Assembly: GCF_003999975.1 (NCBI RefSeq)
Contig: NZ_RJAC01000015.1
Location: 62,001 to 126,000, forward strand
Reading direction: 5' to 3'
From: Actinoplanes solisilvae
GTDB lineage: Bacteria; Actinomycetota; Actinomycetes; Mycobacteriales; Micromonosporaceae
DNA length: 64,000 bases
Shown here: positions 55,846 to 63,232 of the stretch, piece after piece
Layout: the number at the start of each line of letters is the position of its first letter
How positions within the stretch are numbered: position 1 is the stretch's first letter
Position numbers and translations under genes: made by a program
The notes under the pieces: generated by a model
Seen by the model: only the letters and a program-made list of their open reading frames with translations
What the model was told of the DNA's origin: nothing
Databases searched by the model: none

Positions 55846-57252
55846 GTGCTCACAGTCGGCCACCTCCTGGGCAACCGTTATCGGTTGGACGAGCGCATCG
55901 CCACAGGCGGGATGGGTGACGTCTGGCGCGGCACCGATGTCGTGCTGGGTCGCGTCATCGCCGTCAAGGTGCTGCGCGCCGCTATGATGTCCGACCCCGA
56001 GTTCGCCGCCCGCTTCTACGGCGAGGCCCGCATGATGGCCGCGTTCCGTCACCCGGGCGTGGTCGAGGTCTACGACTACGCGTCCGCCGCCGAGTCCGGC
56101 GGTGACGACGACGTGGCCTACCTGGTCATGGCCTACGTCGAGGGCGAGCCGCTCTCGGCCCGGGTCAAGCAGGGCCCGATGCCGGTCACCGAGGTCATGT
56201 CGATCGTGGCGCAGGCGGCCGACGCGCTGCACGCCGCCCACGAGAACGGCACGGTCCACCGCGACGTCAAGCCGGGCAACCTCATCGTCAAGCCCAACGG
56301 CACCGTCGTGCTGGTCGACTTCGGTGTGGCCCGCTCGGCCGCCGTGACCAGCGTGACGGCGGTCAACGCGATCGTCGGCACCGCGCTCTACATGGCGCCC
56401 GAGCAGGTCGCCAAGGGCAACGTCACCGCCGCCACCGACATCTACGCGCTCGGCGCCGTGGCCTACCACTGCATCGCCGGCGAGCCCCCCTTCGACGGCG
56501 ACAACGCTCTGCAGGTCGCCCTGCGCCACCTCGAGGACGAGCCGCTCCCCCTGCCCGACTACGTGCCCCTCGAGGTGCGCGAGCTGATCCAGCGGGCGAT
56601 GGCCAAGCAGCCGGCCGACCGGTTCCAGACCGCCGCCGAGTTCGCCGAGGCGGCGTTCGCCGCGGCCGGCCCGCTCGACTGGAAGAGGCTGACCGGCACC
56701 TCGATGGTCGCCCCGCTCAGCCCGGCGGCGCCCACCCGCGCCGTGCCGATGCCCCGTGACCTGCCGCCCGTGCAGCCGTCGACGCTGACCTCGACGCCGA
56801 CCCGCGCCCAGCGCCGGTCGCGCAGCCAGACCGCCCTGCTGTTCGCGGTGATCGGCCTGCTCGTCGTGGCCGGGGGTCTGGCCTTCGCCATCGCGATGAA
56901 CGGCGGCGGCGACGACAAGAACGCGGTGAACAACCAGAACCCCGCACCCGCCTCCCAGCCCGTCACCGACGCGACCAGCGAAGAGGCACCCCCGTCGAGC
57001 GCGGCGCCCACCATCCGCTCGACGAAGCAGGGCAGCGTCCCGAGCCGCACGCCGTCACGCAGCGCCTCGGCCCCCACCTCGACCCCGACGTCGAAGCCGA
57101 CCACGACGCCGCCGACGTCGAAGCCGACCTCCACCCCGCCGTCGACCGAGCCGACGAACACCACCGAACCGACCGACACGCCGACGACGCCCGAGACTCC
57201 CCCGACAACGCCCGACACCGGCTCGGGCGGCGGAGTCCTGCCCTTCCCGTAA
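55846..57252 (+). CDS. Transmembrane Ser/Thr protein kinase (PknA/PknB-like)
   Basis: Protein of 468 residues. The kinase domain (about 1-275) is complete: GNRYRLDERIATGGMGDVW (P-loop), AVKVL (Lys), HRDVKPGNLIV (catalytic loop), DFGVARS (DFG), and MAPEQVAKG. A juxtamembrane linker leads to one transmembrane helix (ALLFAVIGLLVVAGGLAFAI) and a Thr/Pro/Ser-rich extracellular tail without PASTA repeats, ending GGGVLPFP. GTG 55846 was chosen, with AAGG 7 nt upstream; TTG 55843 is in frame. Ligand and substrates unknown; the STAS protein 1.4 kb upstream is a speculative target. Confidence 0.93.
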   Translation: MLTVGHLLGNRYRLDERIATGGMGDVWRGTDVVLGRVIAVKVLRAAMMSDPEFAARFYGEARMMAAFRHPGVVEVYDYASAAESGGDDDVAYLVMAYVEGEPLSARVKQGPMPVTEVMSIVAQAADALHAAHENGTVHRDVKPGNLIVKPNGTVVLVDFGVARSAAVTSVTAVNAIVGTALYMAPEQVAKGNVTAATDIYALGAVAYHCIAGEPPFDGDNALQVALRHLEDEPLPLPDYVPLEVRELIQRAMAKQPADRFQTAAEFAEAAFAAAGPLDWKRLTGTSMVAPLSPAAPTRAVPMPRDLPPVQPSTLTSTPTRAQRRSRSQTALLFAVIGLLVVAGGLAFAIAMNGGGDDKNAVNNQNPAPASQPVTDATSEEAPPSSAAPTIRSTKQGSVPSRTPSRSASAPTSTPTSKPTTTPPTSKPTSTPPSTEPTNTTEPTDTPTTPETPPTTPDTGSGGGVLPFP

Positions 57253-57257
57253 AGCCC

Positions 57258-57280
57258 TTGACCCTCACACTGTGTCAGGG
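57258..57280 (+). promoter_or_regulatory. MerR-type operator/promoter
   Basis: TTGACC (57258-57263) overlapped by the near-palindrome CCCTCACACTGTGTCAGGG (57262-57280), 18 bp before the MerR gene. MerR regulators bind dyads inside an over-long -35/-10 spacer; a -10 is not clear. Confidence 0.5.
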
Positions 57281-57297
57281 CGGAGTGTGAGGGGACC

Positions 57298-58152
57298 ATG
57301 TTCAGTATCGGAGAGTTCGCCGGCCTCGGGCGGGTGTCGGTGCGCATGCTGCGGCACTACGACGCCATCGGTCTGCTGCGGCCCGCGCACGTCGACCCGT
57401 ACAGCGGCTATCGGTTCTATGCGGCCGAGCAGTTGCGGCTGCTCAACCGGGTCACCGCGCTCAAGGATCTCGGGTTCAGCCTGCACCAGGTGCAGACGCT
57501 GATCGACGAGAAGGTCGACCCCGCCGAGCTGCGCGGCATGCTGCGCCTGCGCCGGGCCGAGCTGGCCGCTCGGATGGAGCAGGACACCGTACGCCTGACC
57601 CAGGTCGACGCGCGCCTCCGGATGATCGAGAGCGAGGGACACATGGACACCGCGGACGTCGTCCTGAAGAGCATCCCGGCGACCCGGGTGGCGACGCTGG
57701 CCGCCACGGCCACCAGCTATGACCACCCGACGTCGATCAGCGAGAACCTCAGCCCGCTCTACCCGCGGCTGATGGAGCTGATGGAGAAGCACGGCGTGCC
57801 GATGACGGGCTCGCCGATCGCCTACTACACGGCGGCGCCCGTCTCGCCCGGCGACGAGACGATCGGGGTGCACGCGGCCTTCCCGATCGGGGACGGCCCG
57901 GTGCCCGGCGACGCCGGCTTCGACGTGGTGGTGCTGCCGCCGGTCCGGCAGGCGGCGACCGCGATCCACCACGGCGCGATGTCGGAGGCGTTCCGCACGG
58001 GGCAGAAGCTCGCCGAGTGGATCGACGACAACGGCTACCGGGCGGTCGAGCCGGGCTTCGCGGTCGAGGTCTACCTCGACTGCCCGCCGGGCGAGTTCGA
58101 CAAGTGGGTCACCGAGCTGCAGGTCCCGCTGCAGGAACCCTCAGCTCGGTAG
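57298..58152 (+). CDS. MerR-family regulator with GyrI-like effector domain
   Basis: Protein of 284 residues. The N-terminal MerR winged helix (FSIGEFAGLGRVSVRMLRHYDAIGLLRPA, read as two helices and a wing) is followed by a dimerisation helix (RRAELAARMEQDTVRLTQVDARLRMIE) and a C-terminal GyrI/BltR-like ligand domain (about residues 120-280). This BmrR/TipA-like layout senses small, often cationic, drugs. The target is probably autoregulation; no transporter is adjacent. GTGTGAGGGG supplies the ribosome binding site. Confidence 0.9.
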   Translation: MFSIGEFAGLGRVSVRMLRHYDAIGLLRPAHVDPYSGYRFYAAEQLRLLNRVTALKDLGFSLHQVQTLIDEKVDPAELRGMLRLRRAELAARMEQDTVRLTQVDARLRMIESEGHMDTADVVLKSIPATRVATLAATATSYDHPTSISENLSPLYPRLMELMEKHGVPMTGSPIAYYTAAPVSPGDETIGVHAAFPIGDGPVPGDAGFDVVVLPPVRQAATAIHHGAMSEAFRTGQKLAEWIDDNGYRAVEPGFAVEVYLDCPPGEFDKWVTELQVPLQEPSAR

Positions 58153-58215
58153 CGGGGCGGCCGATGGGGCGGGTCGGCCGGAAAGCAACCGAGCCGCTAC
58201 CGAGGGAGCCCGCCG

Positions 58216-58569
58216 ATGACTGCCCCGATCCCGTCCGCCGAGTACTCGACCGCGCCGCCCTGGGTGACGCCGGAGCTGGCGCCCGTGCCCGTGCCGGATC
58301 CGGGACCGCACACGTCGCACGGCCGGCTGCTCGTCCGCTTCCCGGAGGAGATGGCCCGCGCCGCGCGGCCGACGGCGCCGTCGTGGGCCCCGGTGGTGTT
58401 CTGGACGCTGCTGGCCGTCGTGCCGGGGCTGATCTCGGCGACCCGGCGCGGCGCCGAGGCCCGGCGGGGCGGCAACGAGCGGTACCCGTACTGGATCGCC
58501 TTCGGCACCGTGCTGGCGACGGGCGTCGTGACGTTCCTCAGCCTGGCCCCGGGCGCTGGCTCGGGCTGA
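58216..58569 (+). CDS. Small membrane protein
   Basis: Protein of 117 residues. A Pro-rich N-terminus (APPWVTPELAPVPVPDPGPH) is followed by two hydrophobic segments (WAPVVFWTLLAVVPGLISA and YWIAFGTVLATGVVTFLSL) with a basic loop between. Not recognised. GAGGGAG 8 nt before ATG 58216 is a clear ribosome binding site. It ends just before the integrase remnant. Confidence 0.65.
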   Translation: MTAPIPSAEYSTAPPWVTPELAPVPVPDPGPHTSHGRLLVRFPEEMARAARPTAPSWAPVVFWTLLAVVPGLISATRRGAEARRGGNERYPYWIAFGTVLATGVVTFLSLAPGAGSG

Positions 58570-58605
58570 GGCATGTCACGACTCCTGCCTGCCCCCGCAG
58601 TGACA

Positions 58606-59966
58606 CTAAGTGATCTCGACGGTGCTCGGACGGAATAGCCGCCGACCCGGGCCGACGGGAAGCAATCGGACAGTCATCAGTTCACGGGCAACGGCCCGTT
58701 GACGCCGGACGTTGCCGAGGTCGAGCCAGGTCTGCCCAGGGTCTCCTGCCGCGAGCACCTCGGCAAGCGCCGGCTTGCCAGCAGACCCGGCGAACTGCGT
58801 AGCGATCTCCGCTAATCGGTCATCGATGATCTGCCGTGCCTCTGCCACCTCCGCTTCGGTGAGCGTGCCGATGGCGAACATACGCGGTATGGCCTTGCGC
58901 CGCTCGCGAAGTTCCTCTGCCTCAACCTGTAGCGGCCGGAGGTCGGCGGCAGGCTTGGCGACCAGGCAAGGCAAGTCGGGGCACTGAAGCCGTTCGACAG
59001 TGACCAGGGAGACGTAGTCGTCGATGGGTTCAGCGACGCGCGTGATCAAGCATTTCGGGCACTTGTAGATTCGAGCCTGCGTGCCCCGGGAGGCAATGCC
59101 CCGGTAAGTGGCCTTCATAGCAACGTCAGTCATGCAGCGCCCGCAGAGGTAGAAGCCGCTGCCCAGCCAGCGCAGAGCGTTATCACCGGCGGGCTTACGA
59201 CCTGGCATGGCCAAGATGTCGCATGCCGCTTTCCAGGTCGTCTCGTTAACAGTGGGCGGCCAGGCCCCAGGACCCCGGTACTCGCCGAGATGCCACCGCT
59301 GGGCGCAGTAGCGGGGGTTCTTCAACATCGACCGGACGCTGGTCACGGTCCATGCACCGCCGACAGTGGTGTTCCAGGATTCGTTCAGGGCTTCCGCGAT
59401 GCTCGTAAGCGTCGAGCCGTCAAGCAGCATCGAGTAGGCGCCGCGCACGGCCTCGGATTCGCCATCGACCAGCTCCGTGCCGAGGTAGCCGAAGGCCCGG
59501 CGACCTCCCGGGGCAGGCCACGGTCTGCGCGCTGCCGGGACTCGCGGCGCTGCCGGTCGGACTTGGCGTCGATCTCGTGCCGGGCCACCGCGCCGAGCAT
59601 CCGTGCGACCAATCGTCCCGCGGGGGTCGAAACGTCCAAGTCTGAGCCACGCACGAGGATGATCGCGACGTTGCGCCGATCGCAAAGTTCGATCAGCCTC
59701 TCTAGGTCGGCGGTACGACGGACCAGCCGATCGAGGGACCAGGCCACGATCGCGTCGAGGGTGCCGGAGTCGACAGTGATGAGGAGCCGCTCGTAGTCCG
59801 GCCGCCGCCGGCCGGACGTCGCAGAGTGGGATTTGTCGAGGTACTCACCCGCCACGGCGCCGCCACGCCGACCGACCAGGTCGCGGCAGTCAGCTAGCTG
59901 TCTCTCGATGCCGAGGCCCTCGCCGGTGCGGTCATCGGAAAGTCTGCAATAGATAGCGCACCTCAC
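58606..59966 (-). pseudogene. Large serine integrase interrupted by a -1 frameshift
   Basis: The N-terminal part (from GTG 59966) is a serine resolvase/integrase catalytic domain: CAIYCRLSDDRTGEG with catalytic Ser10, DAIVAWSLDRLVRR, and RLVARMLGAVARHEID. At the C4 run (59510-59513) the frame is lost; with one more C it would continue GLPPGGRRAFGYLGTEL into the recombinase domain (MLKNPRYCAQRWHLG), the zinc ribbon (CGRC, CPKC) and the C-terminal coiled coil, to 58606. Both halves are otherwise intact, so it is a recent mutation, programmed slip or sequencing error. Corrected length is about 453 residues. No other mobile-element genes adjoin. Confidence 0.85.
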
Positions 59967-60415
59967 CTCGTCAACTCCCGTCGGCAGTGCGGGAAAGGCA
60001 CCCTGGTGTGCCCGTTATCGAGGCGGGGAGCGGCGGAAACCAGGCGTCGGAGCAACGACACAGCACCGACCGGGCACCTGGCGGTATCGAGCTCACCGAG
60101 GACGCCCTGCCCGGACACCGACCGCCGCCGGCACAAGTCCTGATATGGCGTGGCAGGCCTATCTCCACAGAGGCGCGGCCACGCGTTGATCTCCAGCACA
60201 CGCCAACACGTCCCCGGCCAAGCCCAGCAGACCGAGACGGCATTGCCGCTGAGAGCAGATCAAACGCCAGCCGGTCCGGGCGGTGCGATTTACCGCCGGA
60301 ACCGATGTCTACGTCACGATGTCTAGGCATGCGACCATCATGTCATACGACTAGCTTATGCGCGACCACCTTCGATCCGACCGACGTTTGCGGGCATCGC
60401 AGTAGCCGTCGATAT
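59967..60415. other. Intergenic region upstream of integrase
   Basis: No convincing gene. A 78-codon frame on the minus strand (60199-59963) overlaps the integrase start by GTGA but looks non-coding in composition. GATGTCTA occurs twice (60304-60311, 60318-60325), 14 bp apart. The stretch 60330-60360 is AT-rich for this genome. CATGTCA at 60339-60345 matches CATGTCA at 58572-58578 on the far side of the integrase. Confidence 0.5.
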
Positions 60416-62029
60416 TCACATCTGCTCGGGGATCGGGATGCCGAGCAGGTCGAGGCCGAGTTCCAGGGTCGCGCCGGTGCGCGCGGTCAGGGCCAGCCAG
60501 CTCGGCGACGTCGTGATCGGACGGCACCGCTCGTAGAAGCCGGAGAACGCCGCCGCCACCTCGTGCAGGTGGACGGCGAGCCGGTGCGGTTCGCGGAACT
60601 CGATGGCGGCGGCTACCGCCGGCTCGAAGCCGAGCAGGGTCAGCGCGAGCCGCCGCTCGGCCGGGTGCTCGAGCACGATGGTCCCGGGCGAGACCTCGGC
60701 GTCGCGCAGCAGCGACCGGATCCGCCGGACGGCGTACTGCAGGTAGGGGCCGGTGTTGCCGGTCGCGGCGAGCATGCGGTCCCAGTCGAAGACGTAGTCG
60801 CCGCGCCGGTCCGAGGACAGGTCGGCGTACTTGATCGCACCGATGCCGATGGCCGGCGAAGTGGCGCGGGCGTCCGCCTCGTCGAGCAGGTCGGCCAGCT
60901 TGATCGTCTCGCCCGACCGGGTCTTGAGCATCTTGCCGTCCGGGCCGAGGACCGAGCCGAAGCTGATGTGCTCGGCCGACACCCCGTCGTGCAGCCAGCC
61001 GGCGTCGCGGGCCACGGCGAAGACCATCTCGAAGTGGTTGCGCTGCGGGGCGCCGACGACGTAGAGCATGCGGTCGGCCTTAAGGTCACGGACGCGATGC
61101 CGCAGGGCCGCGAGGTCGGTGGCCGCGTACCCGAAACCGCCGTCGCTCTTGCGCACGATGACCGGAAGCGGTTCGCCGTCGCGGCCGAGGAAGCCGGCCG
61201 GGAACGCGCAGAGTGCCCCCTCGCTCTCGACCAGCAGCCCTTTCTCGGTCAGCTCGTCGACCACCGAGGCGAGCTGGTCCTGATAGGAGCTCTCGCCGGC
61301 GAAGTCGTCCAGGCCGAGCGTGATGCCGAGCCGGGCGTAGTCGGCCACGAAGTGCCGCGTCGACTGCTCGACCAGCCGCCGCCACATCGCCCGGGTCGCC
61401 TCGTCACCGCTTTGCAGCGCCACCACCCGCAGCCGGGCCCGCGTACGGAATTCGGGGTCGCCGTCGAACTTCGCCCGCGCTTCGCGATAGAAGTCGGTGA
61501 GGTCGCTGAGGCTGTTCGTCTCGTCGTTGTTCACGTCGGACATGTGCTCGATGAGCATGCCGAACTGGGTGCCGAAGTCGCCGAGATGGTTGGCCCGGAC
61601 CACGTCGTGACCGGCCCACGTGAACAGCCGGGCCAGCGCGTCGCCGATGACCGTCGAGCGCAGGTGGCCGACGTGCAATTCCTTGGCGACGTTGGGGCTG
61701 GAATAGTCGATGACCACCCGCTCGGCGACGACCGGGGGCGGCGAGTCGGGCTCGGCCAGCAGGGTGGCGAGCACGTCGTCGGCGACGGTGAGGTTGAGGA
61801 AGCCGGGGCCGGAGATCTCGACGTCGGCCAGGCCCGCGAGGTCAGCGGCCGCAGCCACCTCGGCGGCGATCTCGCGCGGCGGCCGGCCCAGCCTGCGGGC
61901 CAGTGCAAGCGCGGCATTGGACTGGAAGTCGGCGTGCTGCGACGACCGCACGGCCGGATCGACCGGCTCGCCGGCGACGGCTTCGAACGCCGTGGCCAGC
62001 CGGGCGGCGAGCAGAGCTTCGAGATTCAT
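60416..62029 (-). CDS. argS: Arginyl-tRNA synthetase
   Basis: Class I synthetase of 537 residues that charges tRNA-Arg. The HIGH motif is NVAKELHVGHLRSTVIGDAL; LYVVGAPQRNHFEMVFAVA and KMLKTRSGETIKLADLLDEA (the KMSKS counterpart) follow, with the N-terminal Add-1 domain (FQSNAALALARRLGRPP) and the DALR anticodon domain at the end (LQYAVRRIRSLLRDAE onwards). It is slightly shorter than the usual 550-580. ATG 62029 is preceded by a 138-nt leader encoding an Arg-rich peptide and alternative hairpins, so expression is probably tuned by charged tRNA-Arg. Confidence 0.95.
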   Translation of the reverse strand: MNLEALLAARLATAFEAVAGEPVDPAVRSSQHADFQSNAALALARRLGRPPREIAAEVAAAADLAGLADVEISGPGFLNLTVADDVLATLLAEPDSPPPVVAERVVIDYSSPNVAKELHVGHLRSTVIGDALARLFTWAGHDVVRANHLGDFGTQFGMLIEHMSDVNNDETNSLSDLTDFYREARAKFDGDPEFRTRARLRVVALQSGDEATRAMWRRLVEQSTRHFVADYARLGITLGLDDFAGESSYQDQLASVVDELTEKGLLVESEGALCAFPAGFLGRDGEPLPVIVRKSDGGFGYAATDLAALRHRVRDLKADRMLYVVGAPQRNHFEMVFAVARDAGWLHDGVSAEHISFGSVLGPDGKMLKTRSGETIKLADLLDEADARATSPAIGIGAIKYADLSSDRRGDYVFDWDRMLAATGNTGPYLQYAVRRIRSLLRDAEVSPGTIVLEHPAERRLALTLLGFEPAVAAAIEFREPHRLAVHLHEVAAAFSGFYERCRPITTSPSWLALTARTGATLELGLDLLGIPIPEQM

Positions 62030-62057
62030 GATCAAACCCATCGACGTACGCGGGGAA

Positions 62058-62132
62058 GCGGGTCGACCGGTCTGGCGGAGAGGAACCGGCGGGATCGACC
62101 CGCCGGAGGACAGCAAGACTCAGCGGCGGTCG
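62058..62132 (-). promoter_or_regulatory. argS attenuator: mutually exclusive RNA pairings
   Basis: On the minus strand, hairpin A is CCGGCGGG-TCGAT-CCCGCCGG (62106 to 62086). Its 5' arm can instead pair with the leader-peptide segment CGACCGCC (62132-62125, 8 bp with one bulge, using GGCGGGTCG at 62104-62096) or with downstream TCGACCCGC (62066-62058, 9 bp, using GCGGGTCGA at 62103-62095). Hairpin A is followed by TTCCTCTCC. The exclusivity of these pairings is what an attenuator needs. Confidence 0.6.
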
Positions 62133-62167
62133 TCGGAACGCCGGCGTCGCTCGCTGAAGGTCTGCAT
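62120..62167 (-). CDS. Arginine-rich leader peptide of argS
   Basis: A 15-residue ORF, MQTFSERRRRSDDRR, that ends 90 nt before argS. Codons 7-10 are CGA, CGC, CGG and CGT, all four CGN arginine codons in a row, and codons 14-15 are CGC CGC. There is no ribosome binding site, but TACGCT lies exactly 6 nt before the ATG, so it would be translated from a leaderless mRNA, as actinobacterial leader peptides often are. Stalling on uncharged tRNA-Arg would expose the segment that disrupts hairpin A. Confidence 0.65.
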   Translation of the reverse strand: MQTFSERRRRSDDRR

Positions 62168-62173
62168 GCGGTC

Positions 62174-62179
62174 AGCGTA
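62174..62179 (-). promoter_or_regulatory. -10 element (TACGCT) of the argS leader
   Basis: Minus-strand TACGCT followed by 6 nt and ATG 62167. The gap to the divergent phosphatase ATG (62187) is only 19 bp, so the two promoters overlap. Confidence 0.55.
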
Positions 62180-62186
62180 GCGCACG

Positions 62187-62642
62187 ATGCACGATGGGAT
62201 CGTGGACGTTTTGTGGGACGCGGACGAGGCCGGCGTACTGCGGCTGCCGTCGGGGCGGCTGGTGCGCGGCCGCGGCCTGCGCAAGCCGATGCCGTCCGGG
62301 CATCCGCCGGCCTTGGGGATCTATCTGCTCGGCCGCCGCCCGCCCGAGTTCGGCTGGGACAGCCGGTGGGTGCGATGGCGCGACGGCTGGCTCCCGGCCG
62401 ATCGGGCGTACGCGATGGAGGTGCTCGGCGAGGCGTTGGAGCGCTCGGCATCGGAGCGGGTCGAGTTCGCGTGCCTGGGCGGGCTGGGCCGGACCGGCAC
62501 CGCGCTGGCGACACTCGCGGTCCTCGACGGGGTGCCGCCCGAGCAGGCCGTGGCCTACGTGCGGGCCAACTATCACCGGCGGGCGGTCGAGATGCCGTGG
62601 CAGCGGAGCTTCGTCCGCGCGCTGAAGAAACCCGGGCACTGA
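62187..62642 (+). CDS. Protein-tyrosine-phosphatase-like CX5R protein
   Basis: Protein of 151 residues. The phosphatase P-loop CLGGLGRTGTALA (Cys-X5-Arg-Thr) lies near residue 95, and a candidate general acid Asp is in the WRDGWLPADRA region. It belongs to a small actinobacterial group of PTP-like proteins that could act on phosphotyrosine or phospholipid. ATG 62187 or GTG 62202 could be the start; ATG was used. It is divergent from the argS leader, 19 bp away. Confidence 0.82.
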   Translation: MHDGIVDVLWDADEAGVLRLPSGRLVRGRGLRKPMPSGHPPALGIYLLGRRPPEFGWDSRWVRWRDGWLPADRAYAMEVLGEALERSASERVEFACLGGLGRTGTALATLAVLDGVPPEQAVAYVRANYHRRAVEMPWQRSFVRALKKPGH

Positions 62643-62692
62643 TCAGAAGCGGCCATTAGTCTGAAGCGGCACGCCGACGCCCTGGGGGACCG

Positions 62693-63190
62693 ATGATCGT
62701 CGTGGAGCGCACGCTGGCCGTCAACGTCGCCCCGGCGCCGGCCCTGAGCTATCTCACCGACTTCGGCAACACGGTGCGGTGGGACCCGGCCGTGCGCCAG
62801 GCGACCCGCAAGGACAGCGGGCCGATCGGGCCGGGGTCGCGCTGGCATCAGGTGTGCCGCGTCCTGGGAATCACGACGGAGCTGACCTACACGCTGGTCG
62901 AGGCCGGGCCCGGACGTTTGGTGTTCCACGGACGCAACGAAGGCTGCACATGCGTCGAGACGGTGACCGTACGGCCGGTCGAGGCGGGCAGCGAGGTCAC
63001 CTATCGGGTCGAGCTCGAGATGCACGGCCTCGCGAAGCTCGCCACCCCGGTGATCAAGGTGGAGTTCGAGAAACTGGGGACGGCTGGGGCGGCGGCGCTG
63101 ACCGACGCGCTCAACGCCCGCACCGGTGAACTGCACTTCCCCGGCGCTGAGATCTTTGAGCCGCCCTTCGGTCAGGAAGCCCAGGCGTGA
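62693..63190 (+). CDS. SRPBCC-family protein
   Basis: Protein of 165 residues of the START/Bet v1-like SRPBCC fold, a hydrophobic-ligand pocket. The N-terminal VVERTLAVNVAPAPALSYLTDFGNTVRWDPAV and the central YTLVEAGPGRLVFHGRNEG strands are typical of the polyketide cyclase/dehydrase-like group. Ligand unknown. GGGGGACCG precedes ATG 62693. A bidirectional terminator follows immediately. Confidence 0.83.
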   Translation: MIVVERTLAVNVAPAPALSYLTDFGNTVRWDPAVRQATRKDSGPIGPGSRWHQVCRVLGITTELTYTLVEAGPGRLVFHGRNEGCTCVETVTVRPVEAGSEVTYRVELEMHGLAKLATPVIKVEFEKLGTAGAAALTDALNARTGELHFPGAEIFEPPFGQEAQA

Positions 63191-63191
63191 G

Positions 63192-63225
63192 ACCGGCCCG
63201 GCCTCCCCCTCGAGGCCGGGCCGGT
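63192..63225. terminator. Bidirectional terminator
   Basis: Perfect 14-bp stem ACCGGCCCGGCCTC (63192-63205) / GAGGCCGGGCCGGT (63212-63225), 6-nt loop, between convergent stops at 63190 and 63233. Confidence 0.8.
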
Positions 63226-63232
63226 GCGCTCG

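Noticed and set aside
59963..60199. 78-codon ORF overlapping the integrase start (possible excisionase)
   Set aside because: The GTGA overlap is suggestive, but the sequence is Arg/Pro/Cys-rich without helix-turn-helix character and lacks a ribosome binding site.
59987..62659. 890-codon frame antisense to argS
   Set aside because: It is a high-GC shadow: the opposite strand encodes full-length ArgS with all motifs, and the frame's composition (Arg/Gly/Val/Asp repeats) is not protein-like.
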